Positions 9,489 to 21,267 of a stretch of DNA of 64,000 nt are shown in pieces. How positions within the stretch are numbered: the stretch's first letter is position 1; each line of letters opens with the position of its first letter. The notes below the pieces were generated by a model, which was given only the letters and a program-made list of their open reading frames with translations, ran no database searches and had not been told where the DNA came from. This DNA is from Salvator merianae (lineage: Eukaryota > Chordata > Lepidosauria > Squamata > Teiidae), in contig QVOM02000090.1 in NCBI GenBank assembly GCA_003586115.2, positions 11,028,632 to 11,092,631 on the forward strand, read 5' to 3'. Both the position numbers and the translations under genes were made by a program.

Positions 9489-12277
9489 AGAACACTACCA
9501 TTCCCCTTGCATCCTGGTAGCTAAATGATGCTCTAAAAATTGCTTCCTAGGAGGCACATCCTTGGTCAACATCCATCTACAGTTATCCAAAGAAGGAGCC
9601 CAAAGGTCTAGATAGGATAAAGAGCAAACTATACTTTAATTCCTCAGAATTTATTAGACTCCAGTAGTTGGTGTGTGATACATGGGGCAAAGGGGAAAAG
9701 GAGGTGCTAGAATCTAGAATTGGTTTGGATTTTGTTTTGTTTTGCTTATGGTTTGAAGTTACAGAGTCTTGATGTTTTCCGGACGCATTTGTTGTTGGGG
9801 TATGCTTTTGTTTGTTTATTATTGTGAAAAGAACCTCCTTTCAAAAAGAATCTTTCTCCCCTTAGCACTTAAACAATACGACAAAAAGTCTGTGTACAGC
9901 GTGAGTATTGTACAAAATTGAAAAAAAAAAAAGTTTCTTTTCTCCTTTTTTTCCCTCTCCAAAAAAATTAGTTGTGTAGTGTTGTGTTCCATTTACAAGA
10001 AAAAAAAAACTATGACTTTTTTCCCCAATTGTGACAATAATGAAAAACCTAATAATACTCAAAGCTTCAGGGACTGTTCAGAACTCATTTAGAGGGTCTG
10101 GACGCTCAATGCATTTGTACGACATAGTATTGTATCAGGCATTTTCTGTATTTTAATGAAAAAAGCAAAACACTAGTTTCATATTTAAGATTTTAAGAGT
10201 TCTAAGGGTAGGGTGGGCTGGGGATTGCATTTTTTGTTCTTTTTTTTTTTTGGTTGTTTTTTTTGGTTGTTGTTGCTGTTCTTTTTGTTTAATTTTTTTG
10301 AAGATACAGAAAGAGCCTCCTGAGGGTTTTTTTTTTTTTAAGGTAAGAATACAGAGGCTTGGCAGTTTAACAGCATTCTTTAGACAGTTTAGATCCAGAA
10401 TGTTTTCGGAGTATCAGGAGAGGAAATAAAGAATAAAGAAGTTGTATTAAAATGATAGCTCATACCCAAATTCGCAAAACTATTTTTTAAACCAAAGCAC
10501 ATTATGAAATGAGTATGGAACCTCACTAGGCTCAGAAAAAAAAAATTAATATATTTTATCTCATTGTTTACATAAACTTTTGCAGTTACAGACCTCAGTA
10601 GACCTTGGGCCAGTCAAAATTAATCTTTGCTTTTTCCATTGGTTCAGCTGTCAAAAGGCTTTCACAACAATTGTGTTCGATTTTTTTTTTTTTTAAGGGG
10701 AAAAAAAAACCCAATGAGAAATCCCACCGACAGTAAAGAAAATATTCAAACGCATATTCAGCATATACTGGTTAGTGTGGCACGGACGAGTGTGTTCTTG
10801 TAATCTTTCACGGATGCTCTGCAAGGAAGGGCTTTCCATTTGTTAGCGGGTTTGTGGAGATCGGCAAGATCGAATCAGGAGCGGAAGAGACTTCGTTAAG
10901 GGTGGATTTCTGTTTGCTAAATTTTGTCCAGAGAGAAATAGCACCCCATGACAAAAAAAAAAAAAAGCATGATCTGAATTGGAGAGTACTGAGAGAGAGG
11001 GGGAGACAGAAGGGTTGGTCGATCCTTTCTCTAGAAATCAGATGTTAGGTGACTGTGAAGAGAGCTACCATTGGGTGAGAAAATAGGAAGTTAACTGTTA
11101 GAGAGGTCTTTAAGAGTTTGTTTCTAGTCCCTACTAATAGGGAGTTTGCCAAAAAACAACAACAACCCAAACCCAGTTTTGGGTAGCTCTGAGGAGCCAG
11201 TAAATTTGCAGGAGACACCAAAGAGCATGTTATAAGTAGCTTTATTGATCTCTGGCATAAAAAAAGGCTCATGGGTCCGAGTTGGACCCGAACGTCTGCA
11301 TGTGCAAAATGACTCGTGAGCCGGTTCGAGGACGGCCTTCGGTAGGCCATCAAGCGCTCCCTCCATGCATTTGGATGGGTGGGTGCATATACCAAATTGC
11401 TTGGGGTGTATTGCGTTTTGTTTTGTTGACGAATTGGACTAATTGACTCCAATGAGGCTTGGCAGTGTGTGATTTAAATGCAGGTTCCCAAACCAGGAAA
11501 TCCGCCCAACCCAGGTTGCAGTCTTGCTTGCTTCCTTGAGGAAGGACCCCCCTACACACCCACTGGGCAGTCTGATTCTTGACCCCAGTATACGTCGTAG
11601 GGTGTGCTGGAAACCCACGTGGCTTCATTTTTTGTCTTGCCTGTTGGAGAGTCAAACTGTTCTTTTTCTAGGCCTCCTTTCCCTCTGATCTTGGCACCCT
11701 ATAACCTGGGTTGTCTGGATCCAAAATGCGTAGAAGGGCGCTTTGTATATCCTTTCTTCTAAAGGAAATAAAAGAAAGGGAACGCGGCAAGACATACAGA
11801 AGTATTTCCATGTAAAAAAGGCATGCTTATTTTTTGCATCTGTTAGATGAAGGTATGAATATTTATCATTCTGGAAGCTCTCACCATCCAGAGTTATGCA
11901 CAATTCTCCCATGATTGTTCTTCTTTAATTAAGGTATGTTTCACCTTCTTCTTCTTTTTTTTTTTAATGCCAAAGCCACCTCGTTTGAAAAAAAAACAAA
12001 AAAGGAAAAAAAAACCCACTTTGTGGTGAGAAGAGGCAGGACAAGCTGATGGAAAACAAACTTATTAATTTTGTCTGGTCTTGAATATCTAACAAAAATG
12101 GTGCAAACACTATTTAACAGTGTTGGTTTTTTTGTATCAATATGTATGTGCAGTAATGAATGTATTTATTTCTCAAAATTCTGTATGCACAGTTTTGCAA
12201 GGGAAAAAACAAACTCAAGAGCGTTTGCAAAAGATAAAAAGATACGTCCGCAGGGTCTTCGCTACAGGATTTCAAAA

Positions 12278-12291
12278 AATAAATAAATAAA
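12278..12291 (+). terminator. HIC2: candidate HIC2 polyadenylation signals
   Basis: Three overlapping AATAAA hexamers start at 12278, 12282 and 12286, followed by a GTGTTT stretch that could serve as a downstream GU-rich element. A-rich low-complexity sequence around them lowers specificity. Confidence 0.35.
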
Positions 12292-13017
12292 AAGTGTTTA
12301 AAAAAAGTTTTAAAACTTAAAAAAATTTAAAAAAAGAATCTCAGAGACTCTCAACATAGCCATAAACCATAACCTGTGAAGACAATACAGAGTGGACTTT
12401 TGTAGCTTTTTTGCATAGAAGATGCATTTGTTTTGCTATATTTAAACGTTTCCAGTTACGATGTCACTCTTATACAAATTCCTGTTCTCTTTTTTCTCTC
12501 TCATATATGTCTGTGTGCGTGTGTCTGTGTGCACGTGTGCGTATCCACATGCGTGCCCAAGCAAGTATGTAAAGCACTGATTTTGAAGCAGTGCAGTTCA
12601 ATGTCTGGGTTAGCAGTATTTTTATTTTTTATAAAGTCACTTCTGTTCTACAATGCAGGAATGTCAGACCTGAATAGGAAACATCCGGTGCTGTTGGTAA
12701 AAAATAAACAAGAAGAAGAAGGCAAACCCTTTGAGTGGCCTGAGATGGAAGGTTGGGGGGTTTTCTTTGGGATTTTTTAAGTTTTTTGAAAAAATTCGGA
12801 ACGGAGGAGAGAGAGAGCAGGTGGGGTTCATAGGGGCACTCAAATCCCTTTCAGGGTGTTTCTGTGCTCCTGTCGCTTTCCTTTGTGTTTACAGTGTAAG
12901 CAATAATGGTCAGATACTTTGATACAGGAATGGCCTTCTTTTGTTAGCAAAAGCAAAACAATAAAATAGGAGTATGCGGCATACTTGTGGGTATCAGTGA
13001 AGCTGTGCAGGACCTGT

Positions 13018-13175
13018 GGTACTGGGCCTTATTCCGGGTTATATCCCAGAATAGAGGCCTGCTGTCCGAATGTTGGTGCAGACTATGGCAGACCTCACCC
13101 GCACTCTCATGCGGACAGCAGGCCCATGTTTGGGAATATAATCCGGAAGAAGGTCCGGTGCAGCTGGGGCCTGTG
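13018..13175. mobile_element. palindromic MITE-like element B2
   Basis: Shows the CTGGGCCTTATTCCGGGTTATATCCCAGAATAG-type arm (split at 13023-13054) and an inverted partner ending near 13175. It is more diverged than B1. It is followed 15 bp later by element A2, the same B-then-A order as at 9143-9488. Confidence 0.6.
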
Positions 13176-13190
13176 TCTGGGAGAGGCATA

Positions 13191-13311
13191 CTCAGGCTGC
13201 ATCCAGACATCACTTATTGGGCTATATTTGGGTATTCCGGAACGAAGCATGGATATTCAGGAATACCCAAATAGAGCGGAATAACGAAGCGACGTCTGGA
13301 TGCAGCCTCAG
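13191..13311. mobile_element. palindromic element A2
   Basis: Begins CTCAGGCTGCATCCAGAC and ends with its near reverse complement. Interior arms match GGTATTCCGGAA and AATACCCAAATA. Shorter than A1, with a reduced centre. Confidence 0.7.
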
Positions 13312-14233
13312 CCTTCACTGTAAATAATATCAACTGTTGGATAAGCTCTCTGCTGTTGGGCATCTGTCCAGTTGTATCTCAGCCACCTCTGGGATGCTGA
13401 GATGGGCTGGAACTTGCCTTAAGGCAAGTGTTGCTTTTCCTACGATGTGAAAGGAAGCTGGAATTGCGTTGGCTGAAGAGCTAGTCTTCTGAGGCAGCCT
13501 TGCATCAGCTGTTTAGGCTTCGATTCAAGAATATTCTCTTTCGGATCAGGAGGCGCGGTGCTTCAGGTTGCACGTTCTTGCCTGGATAGGCCTTTGAGAG
13601 CTAGGATGCGCTTTTTGCCAACCTAGGGCTTATTTTTTAAGCCAGAGAGAAGGAAGGGAAGAAGTTACCTCTGGCAGAGCACTGGGCAGCATAGGAATCG
13701 TTTTTTTGCTGTTCTTTGGAACGGAAGCCTGTCGGCAGATTCGCCCTGCCCTGCTGGGTAATTAAATGCTGTCACCCAGGGGTGTGACGTGAAGATCTAT
13801 CTGGCTTCTTTGATGCCTGCCTGAATCGTATGGTAAATACCTGCTTGAGCTGATGCTTTGCGCGTCAAATCAAAGGGAGGCTTGCGTTTGAAAGAGGAGT
13901 CAACATAAGCACCCTTTTGCTCTTCCGTAATTTTGTCCACGTATCTGGGCGTCTCTCTTTCTTGTTTATCACGCATTTGCAGCCTGGTGTATAAATCTTA
14001 CTGTTGGCCCAGAAGAAAGCATAGCCTGTTTTGTGGGCCTGAAAGCAATAAAACATTCTCTGGGAACTGGGCCCTGACCTTTGAATACACAGAAAATGAC
14101 ATGGGTGCCTCCTTCAAATGGCATTAGTGAGGCTTTGCTTAAAAATAACTTTAAAAGAATCAGAGAGATACAATATGCAACTTTCAGATGGAAGATTACG
14201 CAAACCTCTCCCACCGTTTATTGTACTTTGACC

Positions 14234-14357
14234 GAAGCCCTTTCCGCACTGCATGTTATTCCAGGATATATCCCAGAATAGGTGCCTGCACTAGTGTGTG
14301 GACGGCAAGTCCCTGTTCGCGGATATAGTCTGGAGGGAGGCCCAGCGCAGAAAGGGA
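14234..14357. mobile_element. palindromic MITE-like element B3
   Basis: The left end GAAGCCCTTTCCGCACTGCA and the right end CAGCGCAGAAAGGG are inverted, with an internal CCAGAATAGG motif as in B1 and B2. No A element follows. Confidence 0.6.
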
Positions 14358-14635
14358 GTTCTTTTGAATTGTTCACTTTCACCCTCTTGCCGACGCGTAG
14401 CATTCGTGTTTCGACTGTGCCTGTCTGCGTTTTGGTCTCGTTCGTTCATTCAGTGCGTTCTGTTGAGGCTGGGTCTTCATGTACCATCTCTGGACTAGTT
14501 TGAAAAACGAAACGACTTCCTTTTCTCTTGGAGCGGAAGGTGCCGCTAGGAGTTCGGCAGGACACTTCTGCACTGTGGCAAACTTTCCTCTGAGCTTGTA
14601 ACTTCATGTGTTAACGGGGAAGGATTCCCCCTTTT

Positions 14636-14643
14636 CTACCTCA
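14636..14643 (+). promoter_or_regulatory. let-7-type 8mer seed match (distal)
   Basis: A second exact CTACCTCA. It matters only if the HIC2 transcript extends to the ATTAAA near 15355; otherwise it is a chance match in intergenic DNA. Confidence 0.25.
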
Positions 14644-15354
14644 TTCATATCTCCAGTGGATGTTGCAATACGTTTTTTTGTTTTTTATTTTTCTTTGACT
14701 GTTTTTCAGAATTCTTTGAAAGGATTTGGCGACTGGAGATCTCTTTAGGTGACCCACGCTTGTGCCATCTCTGTCCCTCGCCCCAATATCTGAATTGAAC
14801 AACATTGAGCATCTAAGGTAGCTCACACCAGATAACAAAGGGAAGTTCCAGGTTAGGGCAAAGCATGCTGGGAAAAATCACAGCATGCTGCTTCCTAAGT
14901 TTCGCCTTTGTTAGCGCATGGGACTCATGAAATACACACATATTCACTCTATCAGTCCCCAGACGATGTGAGTTTCATGCATACAGGTTTATTATATACT
15001 CCCTTAGAGACAGTCAAGGTTTTGTTTTGGTGGGTGTTTTCCAAAAGGAGGGGAAAAGTTAATTTGCGTAAGCAGGGAAATTCCTGTCGCCCTTTTTAAG
15101 CCTAACCCCTCCGTCGGCTCCAATGCTCCAGATGTTTCCTTGCACACGGTTGACATTCCTGCTGCAGTGTTCTGTTAATTTCCTTCATGAACTTGAATTC
15201 AGGTCAGAGGACTGCAAGGTGTTGCAGTCCCAACTCAAGTGTCATACTGGGGAAAATAAAAATAAAAATACAGAAATTATAATATGATCTCAGCATTCAG
15301 AAATTTGCAGTCTTAATGTACAGTGATGAGAAACTGTTATTTTATGAACTTTTC

Positions 15355-15360
15355 ATTAAA
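15355..15360 (+). terminator. candidate distal polyadenylation signal (ATTAAA)
   Basis: ATTAAA lies in an AT-rich stretch that looks UTR-like and is followed within about 25 bp by a GT/CT-rich sequence. It is a possible distal end for a long HIC2 transcript, weakly supported. Confidence 0.25.
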
Positions 15361-15699
15361 AGGTTGATTGAAAATTGCGGCCTTCGTGTTCCCTTCTGCG
15401 CCTCGGCGTGTTTCCGGAGGTGAATTTTTGAATTTCGTCGGCGACCTCTGCCTCTTTGCCTCGGGCATTCCGGCTTTATGTGCCATCCTGTATGTTATCG
15501 GACTTCGCTTGTTGATGAAATGTAGGTTAAACTTTTGATTTTGGTTTTGGAGAAAGAGCAGCAGTGGGGTTCTGCTCTGAGATGTGCATCCAGTTCAGAT
15601 CACGACCACAATCTAGATCCTCACTAGGAAGGGACAAGAAAGTAGGAAACCTAGCAACCTGTTCTCTGCTCCTAGAGAACTGTTTCTGATTTGGAATGA

Positions 15700-15830
15700 A
15701 CAGTTTTTTTCAAACAACAGTGGTTTGGTTTGCACATGAATCAAGCAAACCATAGTGAACCACCCTTGGTTCGTCACAATATCTTTGGTTCAGGTTCAAC
15801 GCGAACCAGGTTTTCCGAACAATGGGGGGG
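15700..15830. repeat. GGTTCG/CGAACC-rich interspersed repeat
   Basis: Contains repeated GAACCA/TGGTTCG words and a terminal G-run. A similar block occurs at 23475-23765 and a weaker one at 61995-62110. Probably a dispersed squamate repeat; family not assigned. Confidence 0.4.
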
Positions 15831-15832
15831 TT

Positions 15833-15835
<3 letters not shown>

Positions 15836-15874
<39 letters not shown>
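15836..15874. repeat. (CT)n microsatellite
   Basis: Uninterrupted CT dinucleotides, about 19 units. Confidence 0.97.
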
Positions 15875-15876
<2 letters not shown>

Positions 15877-17379
15877 GATACAGACCTGCCTTTTTGTTAG
15901 CCTCACTCTGGTTTGGCAGCCAAAAAACATGCTTGCATCAAGGTAGCCCCCAGGTGCATCACCAAGCGCTGAGAAGCCCCCCCCTTGAGTACCATGAATC
16001 AGGACAGGTAATGGGAAAGCAGGTGAGTTTTAAACCCACTTTCACGCCCCATCCCGTTCCAGATCGAAGTTGCTCGTATGCTCTTACGTTCACAGCGAGG
16101 CCACCATTGTTCAACCTGTTCCTTATTTTGCAATCCAGGTGACAAGCAAACCTTGAAGGCTTTTGTGAGGTGCCCGAAGGATGCCAGCAGAAGCCACGAG
16201 CGTGCAAAAAGTTCCTGAAACCAAGTGCAAGCGACCATGTTGCTCAGTTTTAAACTCTGGATGGTAGCTCTTGTCATGTGATAAGCCTGTACGTCTTGCT
16301 CTTTTCTGCCTCATTTTATGGAATGAGTCTTGGATTTCTGCCTTCAAACCTTCCCCTGATGACTTCACTGACCTTCTAACCACATTTAGACCTCCTCTAC
16401 TCCCCCACCCCATTGGGTAACATTTTTCCCGAAGAAAATATCTCAATTGGATTCCCCCCCCCCCCGACCCAAACAGCTCTCGTCAGAGCTTCTGCTAACA
16501 TTCCCTATATGGGCATAACAGCTGAACCTAATATTTAGACACAATTTCCTGTGTCGTAATGTTGGCTACATGTAACCCAGCTCCCCTCTTTTTTCCCCCC
16601 TTGGCTTTCAGGCAGCTGCCACACAACTCTTACCTCTTTAAATTCATTATCTCTCTTCCTCTCCCCGCCCTGTCCTACTTCCCCAGAGCATCTGTACGGC
16701 CGGCTATATTTCAAAGCAACTGAACTGTGTGGAGGCTTTCCGAATCGGTCTGGTTCTTTGGGCAGGTTGCAAACTCAGCACTGCTGGTTAAAAATTCAAC
16801 TTTATCTGTCCTTGGAGATGTGCTTCACCCAACAAGGTTAAAGAGAAGGACAGAGAGAGTGGCAGAAGCGGTGTGTGGGGGGGTGGAATTAAAAAGGAGT
16901 TGAGGAAGGAAAGCGTGGGTGCTGAAGTGCCGTGTTTCCTTCCAGATACCGTGCGCGTATGTTTGCCAATGTGTGTGCCTTTTGTTTTTTTAAGTCTAAA
17001 AAAGCATCCATCCCATTCAGGTTGCTATAAAGTTATCTAGTAATGAGTTGCAGCTGTTATTTGAGCTGGACTCCCCCAGTCGTGGTCCCACCTCATCTGA
17101 GCCACTGGTGATAAATGGATCGTCAGCCTGCACTCTAGGCTTCCAGTCAAACTCCAGCGCACATTAAAAGCACATGTGAAAGAGCTGTTTAGACGTGGTG
17201 CTTTCCTGGCTGACCCACATGATTGACGAATGTGTGAAGGGCCCGTGGTTAGAGGTACGGATGCAGCGTAGCCCCAGGTGAACTGCTGTCAAATGCAGAC
17301 AGAAAGTTCCTGAGATGAAATCGCTGCCCATTTTAAATCAGAGAGTGCAAATAAAGAAATAAATAAACATCATGGCATT

Positions 17380-17895
17380 AAAAAAAAATCTTATAGTTTA
17401 TTTCAAACACATGCATTTAGAAAAGTAAAAACCGTAATGGATGATGCGTATCCAAAGCCAAACAACTTACACACACAAAGAAAAAGGAAAAGATCTCCCA
17501 CCTTATTTCTCAATCTAGTCTATTGCAAGGCTTGAATTACTGGCTAAAAGTTGTCTGTGTTGCTGTATATTACCCTCATAATCTTACCTTGTTATATGAA
17601 ACCTACTCATCATCAGTTGCTGTTTCCATATGTCAGTGATGCTTCTCAGCAGGAGATTAGAACTTCTGAAGCTATCCAACTGATCTATAAGTGGGCTCTA
17701 TATAGCGAAGGAAGTCTGCTTTTTCGCTGTGCCTTCCATGTTGTTCAACCAATTTGTCAACAATTCTTTGGCTACTGTATTCCACAACTTCTTGTACCAC
17801 CTCAATATCGATAGAGCTTGTGCTGTTCTTCTGTAATTTTTCTATAATCGTGAGCTGTGCTGCTATTATCATAAACTTCAATAAGACTTTGTTTT
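17380..17895 (-). pseudogene. L1 LINE 3' remnant (ORF2 C-terminus)
   Basis: On the minus strand, 17672-17881 reads IIAAQLTIIEKL, then SSIDIEVVQEVVEY, DKLVEQHG and KADFLRYIEP. This order is typical of the extreme C-terminus of L1 ORF2 (AA-x-I-x-I-x-x-KW, a DKL block, then the F-x-x-x-W-x-P block), with the usual Trp codons lost. Downstream on that strand is a non-coding tail ending in AATAAA and an oligo-T/A run at about 17380. The start is missing and the element is dead. Confidence 0.55.
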
Positions 17896-18022
17896 TAACT
17901 GGGAGTTGTCTGAACCATGCTAAAGCACGCCACTGAAAGGATTCCCTGAAGCTCCAAGGCTATGGATTTCTGTTCCTAGCCTTCAGGGTGCCCAGAGCCT
18001 AGTTTTGAAGCCCATGTGGGCT

Positions 18023-18163
18023 AGGGCTGCATCCAAGTATTGCTTACTTATTCCGTATATTTGGAAATTCTGGAATAAAGCTTAGATAGTCTGGAATATC
18101 CAGGCTTTGTTCTGGAATATCCAAATATTGCGGGATAAATAAGCGACGTCTGGATGCAGCCTT
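18023..18163. mobile_element. palindromic element A3
   Basis: Inverted ends GGGCTGCATCCAA and GTCTGGATGCAGCC; interior TTATTCCGTATATTTGGA pairs with TCCAAATATTGCGGGATAA. A diverged member of the family at 9339-9488. Confidence 0.7.
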
Positions 18164-18930
18164 TGAGGCTGGGGTGGAGACTTTTCAGAGCGAGGACTTT
18201 TGAGGTCAGGCAGGCGCCTTTCCGTGGTTGGAACCAGCGGGCCTGACCCACTGATTCCGACCACCGATGGGCACATGCAGAAAATACCTATGAGTAATAA
18301 ACAGAGTTTAGGTTCTAATCTAATATTTTCCCTTATTCTTGTTTTGGTGTGTTCTATGATAACCAACCAAGAATTTGTTACGTGCTCCAATCCCATCAGA
18401 GACTTTTTAAACCCAACTTTCTCTTTTTTTCACCTCTAAATTCTCTCTCTGCTTTCTGTCAGAATGTGGTCTGGGTTTTTTATTGTCTCTTTTTGTTGTC
18501 TCTTCATTTCTATGGCAACATTTTTAAACAGAAAAAGAGTTGGGAAGCCAACTAGTTTAACCGATTTAGATGCATTTTTCTGCTGCATCGAGAGCGGCAC
18601 ATGCAAATCTACCCTCCTGTTACCATCTCAGTTGGAATACTTGGGGGCTGGTTTTTTTCAGAATGTGAGGGGTTGTCAGTGGAAGGTTAAAAGTTTTCCG
18701 TCCTGTTGACCTTTATTGGTGTTCATGAAAGTTCCCCTCTGCCACAGGCATTTGCCCAGTTTATGGGAGTGGGATGCAGATTGCGCCCAATAGGAGGCAA
18801 ACGGTGCCAAAGGGTTGGCCAAGATTGCGCAGCCCTTGATAGTATGGATTGTCAAACTTGGGTCAAACTTGGCAAACATTTCACCCCAGTTCAAACACTG
18901 TAGTCATTGGGGAGGAAGGGATACTGTTTT

Positions 18931-19187
18931 CCTTTTCTGTGGTGGCCCCCAGACTTCAGAACCACCTCCCTCTGGAGGTTCACTGGACACTTACTTTATA
19001 TGGCTTTCGTCCCTTGATTAAAACATTCTGCTTCACCCAGGCCTTTAATGCTTCATTTCCTCTTGAGTGTTACCCTGCCAAGGAGGGTGGGAGGGTTATA
19101 TATAAATATGTTTCAGGTATACTGTATATTTTTATTGTTGTGTCCTGCCCTGGGGCAGGTGAAAGGCAGGATATAAATAAATCAGTA
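18931..19187 (+). repeat. CR1/L2-type LINE 3' end
   Basis: Reads GGTGGCCCCCAGACTTC (the remnant of a GPRLWN-like ORF2 end), then a LLKTHLF-like block ATTAAAACATTCTGCTTCAC, and a tail ending GGCAGGATATAAATAAAT. The same arrangement is seen at 43058-43455. Confidence 0.6.
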
Positions 19188-20499
19188 AAATACAAATATA
19201 TAGCATATATACAAATTGCAATGTGTTATGCTTCGGCAATTTCACACGGGGGCCAGTTGTCATTTCAGAGTTTAATTTTTCCTTTAGCGTACCGGTTTCC
19301 GCAAGGGCTTTGAGGGCTGGAAGCATTTCTTGCTCGGGGAGGTTTTGTCCGGGGCCGAGTGACCCGGTCTAACCTGCCAAAGCCATCCTGGAAAGGGCAC
19401 GCGCATTGCCCCCTCCAAATGGATGCAGGCCGCCCCTTTCTTCTAGACACGAGCAGCGAATCCATCTTTGGCAGAATTACTCTTTTTCCGCGCCCCTCTG
19501 CTTCTGCCTTTCTCCGGGTTATTTTTTTTTTCCCCTTGTGTAAGCATTTTGCAAAGTGCTAAAGTGCGCGATTGCCACTTGGCACTGGGTTGTGAGCGCC
19601 GTTTTAAAGAGGGTGTATTTATTAATCTCGCCTCTTCATATTGGCCGTTTCTCTCTCTCTCTCTCTCCCTCTCTGATCTATTGCGCACGAAGGTTTCCTT
19701 ATTCCCCAGCCGAGTTTAACTTCAGTTTATCTATCCTGTGTGCAGTCAAATCGTGTTGTGTCTTCCACTTCCTCGCTTCCTCCCCAGGTGCCTCTCGCTG
19801 GAACTTCTCTCTTCAGCAGCTTCCTGCCATGGTTTCCCCCGTTCATCCTTCTCTTTTTACGATCCTCCTTTTACAATCCCCCTGGTAAATTCTTCCGTCT
19901 GCTGGTGTGCCTGTTTCCCAGCACCAGCCATGAAATCACAGTTGGCTCGCGTTGTCGCTGCGCTTCCAGAAAGCGTTGGAGCCGGCTGCCCCTTCTCGGG
20001 GGACTAGGAGCCCAGATGGGGCCTTATCAGCCTCTCACCGCAAACTTTGGCAACGGAGGGTCCGAGAGATCAGTGCGATCCTGGTCCAGCAGGGAGGCCA
20101 CCCAAAGGTGGGTTCACTTGGAACCTGCTTTTACCGATGTCAGGGCGAGCCAAGAGTTAATGAGAGGGGAAGGAAGAGCAGGACAGATCCTAGGAGCCTT
20201 ATTAGCAATCTGCACTGAGAAAGGCCCTTTCGCATGGACCCTTAATCGGAATTAAGGGCTCTGTAGAGCTGATCTCGGCCTTGTAGATCCACATAGTAGT
20301 CCAGACATGTGCCCTTTCCCTCTGGTCCTCTGTATCCTTTGACCGCTCTCCCTATGCCTTACCATTTGCTTAAGTCTTTCTTAAAATGAGGCAGACAGAA
20401 CTGGACATGGTGTTCCCACTGTCCGAATGCACAGGACTCAGTCTTGGCCTGAAAGGGCTTGTTTTCAGAATGTGCCTGGCCTTTTGGGCTGTGTTCACA
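19188..20499. other. non-coding interval
   Basis: Contains a short (CT)n tract at 19651-19674 and moderately GC-rich sequence near 19950-20110. I recognise no gene, RNA or known repeat here. Confidence 0.5.
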
Positions 20500-20661
20500 C
20501 CATCCATCCATAAATCTGTCCATCCGTCTGTCCGTCCATCCATGTATCCGTCCATCCATATATCCATCCATGCATGCATGTATCCATCCATCTGTCCATC
20601 CATCCATCCATCCATATATCCATCCATCCGTCCATCCATCCATCCATCCATCCATCCATCC
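20500..20661. repeat. (CCAT)n tetranucleotide microsatellite
   Basis: About 160 bp of CCAT units with CCGT, CTGT and ATAT variants, cleanest at the 3' end. Open frames across it are simple repeats of Ile-His-Pro-Ser type. Confidence 0.97.
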
Positions 20662-20727
20662 TATACCCTGAATGCCAATTGTTGATACACTGCAGGAGCC
20701 ATGCATATGGATGGCACCAAACAGTTA

Positions 20728-20822
20728 TTTCTTTGGTGTCTCTGAAGGGCTATTGAGAGAGTTTCTTTGGTGTCTCTGAAGGGCCGTTGAGGAGAGGGTT
20801 GCTGGTTCAATCCCCAGGCCTT
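20728..20822 (+). repeat. 34-bp tandem duplication joined to SINE fragment
   Basis: TTTCTTTGGTGTCTCTGAAG occurs at 20728 and 20762 in near-identical units. It runs directly into GAGAGGGTTGCTGGTTCAAT, the box-B part of the local tRNA-derived SINE, whose remainder is missing. Confidence 0.6.
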
Positions 20823-21049
20823 CAGCAGATTTGCTTTTTTAGCTTGTCAGCCAGAGACCTGTTTGATCTACCTTCATTTGAGCCTTTGAAGAACATTCTC
20901 CTGGTTTCATTCCCTCATGATAGAAGTGCTACCCACTTTCCAGCCAACCTAGCTGTTCGAAAGCAAGTAATTGCAAGTAGATAAATAGGGAGCATCACAT
21001 TGTGTGATGCGGAAGATAGACAGATGTAAGCCTTTGGGCGAAAAATAAC

Positions 21050-21120
21050 CTTGTAAGCCGCTTTGAGTCAGCTTCGGCCGAGAAAAGCGGGGTATAAAAA
21101 CCGAGTTCTTCTTCTTCTTC
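21050..21120 (+). repeat. SINE/LINE tail (GTAAGCCGCTTTGAG type)
   Basis: GTAAGCCGCTTTGAG ... GCGGGGTATAAAAACC followed by (TTC)n is the common 3' tail of squamate CORE-type SINEs/L2-like elements. Only the tail is recognisable. Confidence 0.5.
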
Positions 21121-21125
21121 TTTCT

Positions 21126-21262
21126 GGGAGTGTCTGTAGCTCTGGGTAGAGCAAACTGCCTGGAAAGCAGAGGATTGCCGCTTCAATCCCCAGCCTCTCT
21201 CTGGAAATAGGCCATGGCAAACCACTTTTATATCTCTGCTAAGAAAATGGCATAGAGGTGCC
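21126..21262 (+). mobile_element. tRNA-derived SINE (Sauria-SINE-like)
   Basis: A tRNA-like head has a box-A-like TGTAGCTCTGGGTAGAGC and a degenerate box B (CTTCAATCCCC). It is followed by GGCAAACCACTTTTATATCTCTGC. The tail is truncated by the next copy at 21268. Confidence 0.7.
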
Positions 21263-21267
21263 GATGG

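Larger units (their letters stand above)
4794..12291 (+). other. HIC2: probable HIC2 3'UTR and 3' flank
   Basis: Directly after the stop codon the sequence is AT-rich with many A and T homopolymers, low in recognisable LINE/SINE content, and lacks convincing ORFs. HIC2 transcripts in other vertebrates have 3'UTRs of several kb, so much of this is probably UTR. The first clustered AATAAA signals that look plausible as an end are at 12278-12291, with a weaker ATTAAA further on at 15355. Two palindromic elements (9143-9488) interrupt it. The end cannot be fixed from sequence alone. Confidence 0.5.
13312..17379. other. non-coding interval, few recognisable features
   Basis: No gene is recognised. 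It contains element B3, a let-7-type 8mer at 14636, an ATTAAA at 15355, a GGTTCG-rich repeat, a (CT)n tract and C-homopolymers near 16455. The short ORFs lack known domains or repeat-independent support. If HIC2 uses the ATTAAA at 15355, part of this is 3'UTR. Confidence 0.5.

Noticed and set aside
20359..20706. Open frames with Ile-His-Pro-Ser or Met-Asp-Gly-Trp repeats
   Set aside because: They are translations of the (CCAT)n microsatellite.
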